Shown here: in pieces, positions 1 through 9,738 of the stretch
Numbering within the stretch: the stretch's first letter is position 1
Layout of the letters: each line of letters opens with the position of its first letter
Source: Cryptomeria japonica
Taxonomy: Eukaryota; Streptophyta; Pinopsida; Cupressales; Cupressaceae
Length of the DNA stretch: 64,000 nt
Assembly (NCBI RefSeq): GCF_030272615.1
Contig: NC_081405.1
Location: forward strand, 477,301,508 to 477,365,507
Direction of reading: 5' to 3'
Position numbers and translations under genes: made by a program
Notes under the pieces: generated by a model
The model's database searches: none
The model's input: the letters and a program-made list of their open reading frames with translations, nothing else
What the model was told of the DNA's origin: nothing

Positions 1-2
1 CC

Positions 3-392
3 GTGGTAAAACACATCATCTATCAAGTTCTGGACCTTCCTCTGCCATACAATCTACTATTAGGGAGACCTTGGATACATGTCATGCAAACCGTTCCATC
101 TACCTATCATCAATGTATCAAGTTCCCACATAACGGTTTAGAGATCACAATCCTGGGCGATGCCAATCCCTTTGTGTATTGCCATAATATCAGCCATCAA
201 CTAGAGATTACCGTTCCTAATAATAGAGAAGCCATTTCCTCCACATCATATATAAGTCCTGCCTCTCTTGTTAGTTCAAACACCACTATACCCAAGCAAG
301 AAAAGCTTAAGATGAATATAGCAGAGGAAGGTCCTGGGGAATACAACTTGAGTCAACTCTTTTGTGTGGGACAAATGCCCACTTCTCCTTGA
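3..392 (+). pseudogene. H1 aspartic protease, C-terminal part
   Basis: This 129-codon frame carries the LLGRPWIH motif near residues 19-26, typical of the C-terminal half of Ty3/gypsy aspartic proteases, followed by HQCIKFPHNG, also a family feature. The catalytic DSG/DTG loop would lie upstream, outside the window. The protease would cleave the Gag-Pol polyprotein in the virus-like particle. The methionine given as start is internal; the frame simply enters from the left edge. A TGA at 390-392 ends it before the G-patch segment. Confidence 0.75.
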
Positions 393-449
393 ACACATGG
401 TAAACCACAACAGTTACTTCAACAACCACTGATCACGCCAGCATGTGCT

Positions 450-650
450 TTGACACCTTTCATCCCTAGAAAGAGTCAAGAAGAAGAAACCCAAGATGAG
501 GACTTAGCAGAATGGATCTATAAAGATCCCATCACCACTGATATACGGAAAGTTAAACTTCCTATGGATCAGTATGGCAAAGGTCTCCTCATTATGCAAA
601 GAATGGGGTACGATGGTCAGAGTGCTTTGGGATATTGCAAACAAGGATGA
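450..650 (+). pseudogene. H1 G-patch segment downstream of protease
   Basis: The 66-codon frame has an acidic lead (EEETQDED) and then a glycine-rich stretch beginning GKGLLIMQRMGYDGQ, which fits the G-patch pattern (Gly-x2-hh-x3-GhxxGxGhG) with some loss. G-patch modules bind nucleic acid or RNA helicases and occur after the protease in some retroelements. The frame ends at a TGA (648-650) and coding similarity continues past it in the same frame to the E1 insertion, so that stop is probably a CGA-to-TGA change. No separate start codon is needed, because this would be part of the polyprotein. Confidence 0.6.
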
Positions 651-757
651 CATGAACCTCTGCTGCCGGAATTAAAGCCCAAAGGTAATACAGGCCTAGG
701 CTTTGAAAAAGAGATCTTTCCTAAACTCAAATTCAAAGGAAAACCCAGCAAACCATT
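651..757 (+). pseudogene. H1 polyprotein linker up to the E1 insertion
   Basis: The frame of the preceding G-patch segment continues without further stops to the target duplication at 753-757. It resumes in phase at 8703, beyond E1. The residues are Lys/Pro rich and no domain is recognised. Confidence 0.6.
753..757 (+). repeat. Target-site duplication of E1, left copy (CCATT)
   Basis: CCATT directly precedes the TG of the left E1 LTR and is repeated exactly at 8698-8702 after the CA of the right LTR. Five base pairs is the usual duplication for Ty3/gypsy integrases. Confidence 0.92.
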
Positions 758-2018
758 TGTAGTATCCTAAAATTGTGACACTTGCAATTTCAACTGCATT
801 TGGGTCTTCACGATGGCGGCGCAACGTTGAACCTGAATGGAGACCCCGAAACTTGTTTACAACACCAAAAACTGTATTTTTCTACACCCTGGCTTGATCC
901 CTCCTTGCACCCTGCTGTCTCGGGAGGTGGGACCATGGTGCCCAGTGCCCTAGTCCTTCAGGACCAGCACCCTGGTCCCCCAGGACCATGGCACCCAACA
1001 CCCTGGTCCCTGGCCCTATTTTGGGCCCGGTCTCTTTTGGGAATTGGGTCTTTAAGTTTGCAATTCGGGAAATAATGTTTCCTAGTCAGCCTAAGGTCGG
1101 GAAAATCAGTCTATCAGCCCTAATTGACAAGTATATAAACTACATTTCCCCTCCCATTTGAGGAGGTAAGAAAGAGGAAGACATATGTGTGCAAAAGGCG
1201 GAAGCGATATTTGAACATTCAAACATTCAAGCATTCAAGCATTCCTTCAAGCAATTGAGCATTCTAAGTCTCCATTCAAGGCTAGGTGTTGCATTCAAGA
1301 CAAGGATTCAACAATTGAAGAGGAGATCACTTACAACATACAAAATACAACATTCATTACACCTTCGCATGTAAGAATACAAACATTCTTACAACAAGGT
1401 ATCAGTACTTGTTTACATTACAAACATTTACATTTACAACATTCTCATTTCTTGGTTAATTCCAAAACCAGGGTTTGACCTAAAGGCAAACCCCTCATCC
1501 TTAACCCCCCAATCATCCTCTCTTTTCTATGTGTAGGTTGCAGGTACACGGCTATAATTGAAGATCTGGAATCCTTGTTCAGAGACGAACAGATCCCCCT
1601 TCGTTTCGCGGATTTTTCGGAGGACCGTGTGCACGCCGGATGCCATCGTCCCATCAACTTTCGCTCAAATTTGCAGAACAACACTGTCTCGACATTTTAC
1701 TGCTAATTCCAGGTCCGCAGCTTCATCCCATATCCCTATCTCTATTTATAAGCAAATCTTTCCTACTTTACATGCATTCCTAGTTCAATCTTTCTATCTA
1801 CATTCTATACAAAAGAGGGTATCCTTGATGTCACAACCCTTGAAACTCATTTAGAATCCAATCTTGCATTGTGTGGGATTGGATCTTGTGGGTTTCAACC
1901 CCTCTTTTGAATGTAAAGTCTCTCCTAAGTGAAAACCATCAACCCTAGTGACTCTCCCTTCTCTCTCCTTGGAGTTGGGGAGGGGAGAACGACTAGGGTT
2001 CAATTTTTCCGCTTTACA
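758..2018 (+). repeat. E1 5' LTR
   Basis: It begins TGTAGTATCC and ends GCTTTACA, with a matching copy at 7398-8697. It holds a GC-rich block of about 31-bp repeats (around 925-1010), a TATA box near 1132, a run of CATTCAAG repeats near 1207-1250, and an AGGACCGTGTGCAC module near 1621. It is 39 bp shorter than the right LTR, largely because of one fewer GC-rich repeat. Confidence 0.92.
1132..1140 (+). promoter_or_regulatory. TATA box of E1 5' LTR
   Basis: TATATAAAC stands after the GC-rich repeats and is conserved in the other three E-family LTRs (near 7812, 43253 and 49863), which supports it as the core promoter marking the U3/R region. Confidence 0.6.
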
Positions 2019-2021
2019 TTT

Positions 2022-2040
2022 TGGTGAACCCGACATGAAC
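2022..2040 (+). other. E1 primer-binding site
   Basis: TGGTGAACCCGACATGAAC starts three bases after the LTR. The TGG start fits pairing with the CCA end of a tRNA, and the E2 copy (48980-48998, minus) differs at one base. I cannot assign the tRNA with certainty; it is not the initiator Met site used by the copia elements here. Confidence 0.7.
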
Positions 2041-3204
2041 ATCCTCATTCAGATTATTCATGGTTAGATATGAAAATTTTGCTTTCCTAATTATATTTCC
2101 ATGTTTGATCTTTTGCAAATTTTAGAGGTTGATTGCATAAAAACCCTAAAATTTTCTTTTTAAGTAATTAAACTTATGAAATGTTTAATTGTTAATGCTT
2201 GTTTCAGATCTACCCTTCTATTGCAAATTGTCAATTCATATTTGTGCTTTAACTCTAAAAATCAAGTGGTTAAATGTCAAAACCCTAATTTTTAAGACCT
2301 TCTTGATTCAACCTTTGACTGATAATTTCACTGATCAAAACACTTCCAAATCGGCTGTAACTTTGGATTCCGCAATAAAATCACAATATCTTTCATCCTT
2401 GAAAATTTGGAAAAAAGTTGCGAGGACCGTGTGCACGCCGAGCGCCATCATCCCCGACATTTTTTCCGAAATTTCGGGAGCGAGATCTTACTGTATTTTC
2501 CTGCTAAAATCCAGAATTTTGGCTGATTTTATCAATTTTAACACTTTCAAAATTAAAGTCAAAGTTGGTCTAGCGATTGCTTGGATTGAGGCTTCTAATC
2601 ATTCAAAAATTGTTGAAATTGAAATTCATATCAAAATTGTGTTTCTTACAGTCCTAAATCTGAAAAGTGTGTTAGCATTCATTCAAAATTTCAGTGCTTT
2701 ATTCAAATTTTTACAATTTGTGACTTTTGAAATTAAGTGCTTAATTGCAACAACCTTGATTTCCACTTTCAAAATTGAATTTGGCATGAAATTGAGTCAA
2801 TTTTTAAATTTCAAAACTTGCATTGCTTTTAGTATTCCCTCTAAAATCATAAAATTCAAAATTTTAGTTTCCCCCTCTTTTTCAAAATTCAAATTTTTCA
2901 TTTTTCAACAATCTTGGTAGGGTTCAATTTTGAGATTGCAACTTTAATTTGGCCTATCTACAGATCTTAAAATCACTCAATTTTTTTTAGATTAGCTTTA
3001 AAATCATCATAACTTTCATCCCTGAAAATTTCGAAAAAAGTTGCGAGGACCATGTGCACTCCATTCGCCACGGTCCCGGACATTTTTTCCGAAATTTCGG
3101 GAGATTGTCCTGATTGCATTTAACAGCTTAAATCTAGGAGATTGGCTGATTTTATTGAAATTTTCTACCTCTAAAATTCAAAATCTTCTTTCTCTCTTTA
3201 GTGC
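2041..3204 (+). other. E1 untranslated leader with two copies of a palindromic module
   Basis: This AT-rich leader has runs of AAAATT and CAAAATT. Two related segments (about 2395-2490 and 3015-3112) share GAAAATTT, an AAGTTGCGAGGACC core, GTGTGCAC or its variant, and the perfect palindrome CCGAAATTTCGG. A 243-codon open frame crosses 2189-2920 but shows no sign of coding constraint against E2. The leader leads into the gag start at 3205. Confidence 0.6.
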
Positions 3205-5049
3205 ATGAGTTTTACAACAATAAATCCTACTTACACTATTCCCGTTAGACGAAGCCTTAGAATTAAGTCTTTCCAAGGTGTAATTACCGAGGAGATGGAA
3301 CCTAATTTGAATGGCCTTTTTAACGAGGACATGGGTAATTCCTCTAATCCTGTTAATGATGAAGAAGCTCTCCATGAGGTTTTTGTAGAACAACTTTCGA
3401 AATTGGATAACCAATTTGATGATTTTCGACAATGGATGTCTCAAGAATACCCCGATAGTGAAGCTCTTTCATTAATTGAGGGTCTAAAATGTATGGTTCA
3501 AAATGATAAGAATGGAATTGATATTTTGCGTGGTATTGCACACATTGTGGATTTGAATGTGATGCCAATGAAAAGTTGAGCCGAAACCTTAGGTTATACA
3601 CAACCTCCTACTCAAGTTAATCATTCTATTCCTTTGACAACTTCTATTGCTAGTATACCTACTTTTACATCAAACATAATGACTACTTCAATACAAGACA
3701 TTCCTCCTATGATCACTAGTCATGGGGGCAATCCTTCTTCTTCAATCAACCCTCTTCCTTCATTCAATCTGACTTCTTCATTCATTCCTTCAATGAGTGT
3801 TCCTATTATATCTCCACAAATAAACATGACGCAAGGGGGCAATTCATTTAACCCTTCCATTCCTCCTTGTAGTGTTCCTCCTTTCCAATCATCTCCTATG
3901 ACTAACTATCATAGTGTCCCACCACCTTACTCTCTACCTTCTTTCAATAACATAACACCTCCATCACAATCTAATGCATCTAATATGAACTCTTCGACTA
4001 AAGCGACCATTAACAATCTTGCACAAACTGTCTCTTCTTTACAGCAACAAATTGCCTCTATGAATCAATCTAAGTTTAGTGTGCCCACATTTGATGTTGC
4101 GAGCCCACTTTCTCTTGACATTGTTCGAGCTATCCCCCCTAAACATGTTGAAATTCCGCATTTGGAGCTTTATAATGGTAAGGGTGATCCTTTAACACAT
4201 GTTAAGACCTTTCAAACAATATGTACTGATTTTGCTTATGACCAAAGGTTGCTTGCAAAACTGTTTACTAGAACATTAAGAGATAAAGCCCTACAATGGT
4301 ATTGCTCATTGCCTTCTTATTCTATTACTTCTTTTGAACAACTTGCAAATGCTTTTATTCAACAATTTCAAAACAATATAAGTCCTAAAGTTACTTTGAT
4401 TGATTTAATGCATTGTAAACAAGGTGTTAAAGAAAAAGTGACTGATTTCATCGGTAGATATAAGCATTTGTATGCTCAGATTTCTTTTCCAGTATCTAAC
4501 AATGATATTCAAAGAATCTTTATTTCTAATTTACAAAAAGATATTAGAGAAAAACTTCTATTTTCTGAGTTTACTTCTTTCCAACAGTTTTGCGCAACTC
4601 TTCACAATTATCAACTGACTGTGAGTCAAATGGAACAAGCAAATCCTTTGGCTCCGAGTGATAAGGGTGATAGTAGTCAACAACCATTTGGGAAGTTTAA
4701 ACCGAATAGAGAGTCCATTAAATTCAATGAAAACATCATCAACAACAATGTGAATGCGGCATCAGGTGTGCCTCCTATTTCTAAGTTTTTCAAGAAAGAA
4801 AGAAAGTTTACTCCTTTGAATGAATCATTGCATAGTATTATGAATAAGTTATTGGAACAAAATGTGCTTACTCTTCCTCCTATAAAGCAAATAGATCCTG
4901 CAAATATTAATTCACCCTATTTTGATAACAAATCTTTTTGTCAATTTTATCGTCATCCTGGGCATGATACTGAAAAATGTTTTGCTTTAAAAGGTAAAAT
5001 TCAAGATTTGATTGATAAAAAAAACTATCTCTATTTCTGGTGTGAATGA
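3205..5049 (+). pseudogene. E1 gag (capsid and zinc-knuckle-like region), broken
   Basis: The start ATG at 3205 opens MSFTTINPTY, conserved in E2. A TGA at 3577-3579 replaces a Cys codon of E2; the frame continues from 3580. The protein has a Ser/Pro/Asn-rich N-terminal half, a Retrotrans_gag-type domain (about residues 170-280 of the 3634 frame, with ALQWYCSLP and FIGRYKHLY), and a knuckle-like Cys-x2-Phe-Tyr...His...Cys motif near 4939, where E2 retains His. At about 5019 an A-rich run shifts the frame, ending it at 5049. Gag would form the virus-like particle. Confidence 0.85.
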
Positions 5050-5728
5050 TAAAGGCAATACATCTGTAGCTCCTCCTAACCAAAATCTTTAGATTTTTAC
5101 TGATCCATTACCTTCTCATACCTCTAATGCGATTGATGCTACTGATTCCTCTGTCTCACCTGATGATCTTCTGTCCATGACTCCGAATGTGATTAACTTT
5201 GTAGAGCAGAAAAAAATCCCTAAAGAACCTTCCATCACCTTTGATTCTAGTGAAACTATCAGGGCACCTGATGGTCCTTTATATATAGTTGCAAAAGTCA
5301 AGAATACACCTTGCCATGGAGTGCTTATTGATCCTTCTTGTATGGTTAATATCATTACTGAAGAATTTCTTTTTACTTTGCAATTGAATCAAGTGATCTA
5401 TGATGAAACAAATGTGGTTGTGAAACTATTTGATGCATTTTCTTCTCCTGCAATTGGTTCTATTACATTACCTATTGAGGTCCATAACAAATCCCTTGAT
5501 GTGGACTTTGCTATTATTCCATCATCCGAACAATTTCGTGTGAAGCTAGGCTGTCCTTGGCTGTCTTCCATGAAAGCTATTGCTTCTCCTATTCACAAGT
5601 GTTTGAAATTTCCCCATAATAGTGAAGTTGTTACTGTCAATCATAGCCTCTTTAAACCAGCTGAAAGAACTTCTAGCGTTCCTATTGATTACTTTTGGCC
5701 TAAACAATTCCAATCTCTTCCTCCGTGA
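5050..5728 (+). pseudogene. E1 protease-like domain with Asp-Pro-Ser active-site loop
   Basis: The frame continues gag after the shift near 5019. A TAG near 5090 replaces a Gln of E2, and the longest open part is 5177-5728. Features of a retropepsin are visible: GPLYIVAKV, a hydrophobic strand ending LIDPSCMVN around 5324-5352, and VKLGCPWL near 5540, matching the LLGxPWL motif. The catalytic Asp is followed by Pro-Ser rather than Thr/Ser-Gly, and E2 has the same residues. Activity is therefore doubtful. The frame ends at a TGA where E2 has an Arg codon. Confidence 0.75.
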
Positions 5729-5770
5729 AGTGATCATCTTTTCAAATCTTATCAAAAGTGGAAAAAAGAT

Positions 5771-6604
5771 ATGATCCTATCTCTAAGTGAACCTAAAACA
5801 CCCAAACTTGACATTCCTATCGTTCTTGATAAGGAAGTTCTTCCCTTGAAAGATAAAACTAATGTCTTTCCTCAAGAATATTCCCAACCCATTCCTATGA
5901 ATGTGATTATGCCTATATCTAATAAACTTCCTAAAAGTAGACATATCCCTCCTCGTCATGATGGACTTGGTCTCCTTCCTAAACCAAGTATTCCTCCCTT
6001 ATATGGAGCAGTTTCTCCTCCTTCCTCTTATGGAGAAAAGAGACCTTCCTCTTCTCCTATTATTCAACCTAAGAGACCACAACCTAAACACCCAAGTGAA
6101 AAGGATGAGAACATTCCTCCTCCTCAATCTTCTCAACTTCCTACTAAGACTAGACGAAATCGTTCTGCACGTGAACGCCGACGAAAGCGTCATGTTAGAG
6201 CTCAGGCAGCTGCTTCTCAAACTTTGCAATCCCCAAAAACACCTTCAGCTAGTATTATTCCATTTTCTCCTCAGCCGACGATTGAGCCGAAATCTCCTAA
6301 ATATAAGATGCATGATGGTCTTGATCCTGTGCGAGTTAAGGATCCTATTTTTATAAATCTTGATGATGATATAAATGAAAATGTTATTCATGATGAAAAT
6401 GTTACTCCTATTCATTCTGATAGTGAGTATGAATATGTTGATGTTGATAACCATTTATCTAACGAATTTTCTAAAGCACTTATCCTAGCTCCTAGACAAG
6501 AACAATGTGGCTTGAAACATGAACATAGCCCTTGTTTGGATCTTGTGATAGCTCCATCTGCTGTGTTGGATGTTCCTCCTCTAGCGTGTTTCCTACCTTC
6601 CTGA
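5771..6604 (+). CDS. E1 C-terminal tail ORF, proline-rich and basic, function unknown
   Basis: The 277-codon open frame lies in phase with the protease frame, after the TGA near 5728, so it was probably the C-terminus of one polyprotein. It has a Pro-rich centre, a very basic patch (RRNRSARERRRKR near residues 131-143), an acidic stretch near residues 196-228, and a hydrophobic end. E2 encodes the same tail (273 codons). There is no RT, RNase H or integrase motif. The basic patch could bind RNA or act as a nuclear signal; that is inference. I do not recognise the family. Confidence 0.6.
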   Translation: MILSLSEPKTPKLDIPIVLDKEVLPLKDKTNVFPQEYSQPIPMNVIMPISNKLPKSRHIPPRHDGLGLLPKPSIPPLYGAVSPPSSYGEKRPSSSPIIQPKRPQPKHPSEKDENIPPPQSSQLPTKTRRNRSARERRRKRHVRAQAAASQTLQSPKTPSASIIPFSPQPTIEPKSPKYKMHDGLDPVRVKDPIFINLDDDINENVIHDENVTPIHSDSEYEYVDVDNHLSNEFSKALILAPRQEQCGLKHEHSPCLDLVIAPSAVLDVPPLACFLPS

Positions 6605-7382
6605 AATATTGATCAGAAAGATCGGGGGGTAGATGACATGCTAGACTAGTTCATTAGCATAGCAGACTCTCTCCTCCTCTCTTGATCTCTTTTGTTACTT
6701 CTTCTATGTGTTATTCTCATTCTTCTATTTGTTGTCCTTGGTGTTGTCTACTTGAGGACGATGCAAAACATTGAGATCTCTTTTGGTCTCTCTCATGTTG
6801 ACTCAAAAGACACATGTGTTCCCTTCTTCTAGGTGACCTTCCTTGATTGGGGAATGAAGAACAATTATGCATACATACATATGATATACATGAATTATCA
6901 TACATCATACTAACCTCGAGGAAAGTGAAGTCACCTTGTGCTTTGTGTTTTGTGTCTATTATCCTTGGGCTTATCTCACACTTGGGGGATAAATCCTTGT
7001 GATAACGTGCTTCTTTCTCATTTCCTATATGTATCACTACCTTAAAGAAATCACCCCCGGTGAGGCATGTGTGATCACTTTAACATAGGGGGGCATACAT
7101 CCCGTTCATATCTTTTCAAGATACTTGAAAATTTCTTGACAAATTTAGCTTTGCTTTGAAAATTTTTGATATCTTTCTTGCATGACTCATAGTGAGGGAA
7201 CCTTACTACTGACAGTCATGGTTCTCCCTCATGATCTTCCCTTTTACTTTGTCAATCGAAGTCATAAGATCCTTAGTCCACTGGGGGCTTGGTGTATCTT
7301 GCCTCCTTGACGTGGTGAAAGTTTTTCAATGTTGTTTCCTTGTACTTTACCAGAAGTATGAGCATACGCTTATACTCCCGCT
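6605..7382 (+). other. E1 3' non-coding region
   Basis: No supported coding sequence is seen between the tail ORF and the polypurine tract. A short GGGGGGCATACATCCC stretch near 7087 is conserved in E2. It is probably 3' UTR of the retrotransposon RNA. Confidence 0.6.
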
Positions 7383-7397
7383 AAAGTGGGGGCTAAA
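7383..7397 (+). other. E1 polypurine tract
   Basis: AAAGTGGGGGCTAAA lies directly before the TG of the right LTR. E2 has the same tract (43643-43658, minus). It would prime plus-strand DNA synthesis. Confidence 0.8.
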
Positions 7398-8697
7398 TGT
7401 AGCATCCTAAAATTGTGACACTTGCAATTTTGACTGCATTTGGGTCTTCATGATGGCGGCGCAATGTTGAACCTGAATGGAGACCCCGAAACCTGTTTGC
7501 AACACCAAAAACTGCATTTTTCTGCACCCTGGCCTGATCCCTCCTTGCACCCTGCTGTCCCGAGAGGTGGGACCATGGTGCCCAGCACCTTGGTCCTTCA
7601 GGACTAGGGTGCCCAGTGCCTTGGTACCCCAGGACCATGGCGCCTAGTGCCCTAGTCCCCCAGGACCATGGTGCCCAGCCCCCTGGTCCCTGGCCCTATT
7701 TTGGGCCCAATCTCTTTTGGGCATCGGGTCTTTAAGTTTGCAATTCGGGAAATAATGTTTCCTGGTCGGCCTAAGGTTGGGAAAATCAGTCTATCAGCCT
7801 TAATTGACAAGTATATAAACTAAATTTCCCCTCCCATTTGAGGAGGTAAGAAAGAGGAAGACATATGTGTGCAAAAGGTGGAAGTGATATTCGAACATTC
7901 AAACATTCAAGCATTCAAGCATTCCTTCAAGCAATTGAGCATTCTAAGTCTCCATTCAAGGCTAGGTGTTGCATTCAAGACAAGGATTCAACCATTGAAG
8001 AGGAGATCACTTAAACATACAAAATACAACATTCATTACACCTTCGCATATAAGAATACAAACATTCTTACAACAAGGTATCAGTACTTGTTTACATTAC
8101 AAACATTTACATTTACAACATTCTCATTTCTTGGTTAATTCCAAAACCAGGGTTTGAACTAAAGGCAAACCCCTCATCCCTAACCCCCCAATCATCCTCT
8201 CTTTTCTATGTGTAGGTTGCAAGTACGTGGCTGTAATTGAAGATCTAGAATCCTTGTGCAGAGACGAACAGATCCCCCTTCATTTCGCGCATTTTTCGGA
8301 GGACCGTGTGCACGTCGGGCGCCATCATCCCATCAAATTTTGCTCAAATTTGCAGAACAGCACCATCTGGACATTTTACTGCTAATTCCAAGTCCGCAGC
8401 TTCATCCCATATCCCTATCTCTATTTATAAGTGAATCTTTCCTACTTTACATGCATTCCTAGTTGAATCTTTCTATCTACATTCTTTACAAAAGAGGGTA
8501 TCCTTGATGTCACAACCCTTGAAACTCATTTAGAATCCAATCTTGCATTGTGTGGGATTGGATCTTGTGGGTTTCAACCCCTCTTTTGAATGTAAAGTCT
8601 CTCCTAAGTGAAAACCATCAACCCTAGTGACTCTCCCTTCTCTCTCCTTGGAGTTGGGGAGGGGAGAATGACTAGGGTTCAATTTTTCCGCTTTACA
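7398..8697 (+). repeat. E1 3' LTR
   Basis: This 1300-bp copy of the 758-2018 LTR begins TGTAGCATCC and ends GCTTTACA. It has one extra GC-rich repeat in the 7570-7690 block. The TATA box is near 7812 and the AGGACCGTGTGCAC module near 8299. It is followed by the CCATT duplication. Confidence 0.92.
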
Positions 8698-8702
8698 CCA
8701 TT
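8698..8702 (+). repeat. Target-site duplication of E1, right copy (CCATT)
   Basis: Exact repeat of 753-757. The H1 reading frame resumes in phase from here. Confidence 0.92.
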
Positions 8703-9738
8703 ATGTCAGCCTACTACAAAAAGGACACCTTTCATTATCAAAGCAGCATCAAGCACCATCCGAACTACCCCACCGAGGCTCAAAACCCCAACACAACCAT
8801 CACTAATGACACTCATTCCACCAATCAAACCAGTAATCCCATCCACAACAGCCATTACATCCATAGTACCATTAGCAGCAGCAACTGTATCAAAGCCCAC
8901 AGCAGCATCTATGGCACCAGTAGTTCTAGCAGAAGCAACTGAGTCAACACTACTGAGACTCCCTATACCATATTCTTTTATCCCCATCAATCTTCCTATA
9001 GCACCGATCACTACAAAGTTACATCAACCAATCACACCTGCAGTATTTAACTCAAAAGATATCCCAGTATGGTATAGTAATTGGATGCTGGAAAGTGACT
9101 CAGAGATTGACCCACATGAGTGGGAATTTGATTCTGTACAGCTTAACACTTTAGATGAGGAAGACACATCACCACCTCCACCACGCAAAGACATCCCTGT
9201 TTACGGAGAAGCACAGATAAAGACCACTTGGGTTCCTGAACTGGAAACATCTTCCACAGACCCTACGTCTCATCCTACACCTGATTCTGACAGGGAGAGT
9301 ACCATTAACGACCTTCACCATAACGTCTTAACCCTCACTAATACATCTAATGCACTTAACCTAATCGATGAAGTAATGCCCATTATCCACCCTGAACTCA
9401 TCGAATGGAACCAACCAAATTTCCCATGCCTTGAATTTTTCCAAAACGATGAGGCCATCATTGACTTTTTGGAATTAAGGAATAACCTACCAAGCAGGGA
9501 TCATAAAGCTGGATTTGCCATTGAAATTAATAGCGTACCATACTTCGGGGCGGATGCCAAACCTTTTGGCTGCAAAAATATAACAATAAAACATGGATCT
9601 TCCAGTGAAAACCACACTGTGGCACTGTTTGATCCAACAAAAGTAAAAAGAAAGAGTATATCCAATGGCGAAAACCTCTATGAGGCACCTGAGGATGAAG
9701 GGTTTGACATTCTCCCTGATAGTACCCAACAGGATTGA
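8703..9738 (+). pseudogene. H1 Pol linker between protease/G-patch and RT
   Basis: This open frame continues the frame interrupted by E1. It is rich in Pro, Thr and Ser, then acidic (SDSEIDPHEWEFD, then DEEDTSPPPP). It ends with a stretch that often precedes RT in Tat elements (LIEWNQPNFPCLEFF and following). The frame upstream of 8698 lies in the E1 LTR and does not belong to H1. No catalytic domain is recognised. Confidence 0.65.

Larger units (their letters stand above)
758..8697 (+). mobile_element. E1: non-autonomous gag/protease-only Ty3/gypsy-type element
   Basis: The element is bounded by two similar LTRs (1261 and 1300 bp) with TG...CA ends, flanked by a perfect CCATT duplication. 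Internally it has a primer-binding site, a 1.2-kb leader, gag, a zinc-knuckle-like motif, a protease-like fold and a basic/proline-rich tail. It has no RT, RNase H or integrase, and no room where they could have been deleted relative to its sister E2, which has the same layout. It would need enzymes supplied in trans. E1 is inserted into H1 pol. Confidence 0.92.

Noticed and set aside
2189..2920. A 243-codon open frame in the E1 leader, partly open in E2 as well (48337-48834).
   Set aside because: It is low-complexity (Ile, Lys, Phe from AAAATT runs). Differences between E1 and E2 change the residues freely and E2 breaks the frame, so there is no sign of protein constraint.
5958..6356. Open frames overlapping the E1 tail ORF on both strands.
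   Set aside because: They are shadows of the 5771-6604 frame; composition is Leu/Arg-biased and no motif is present.
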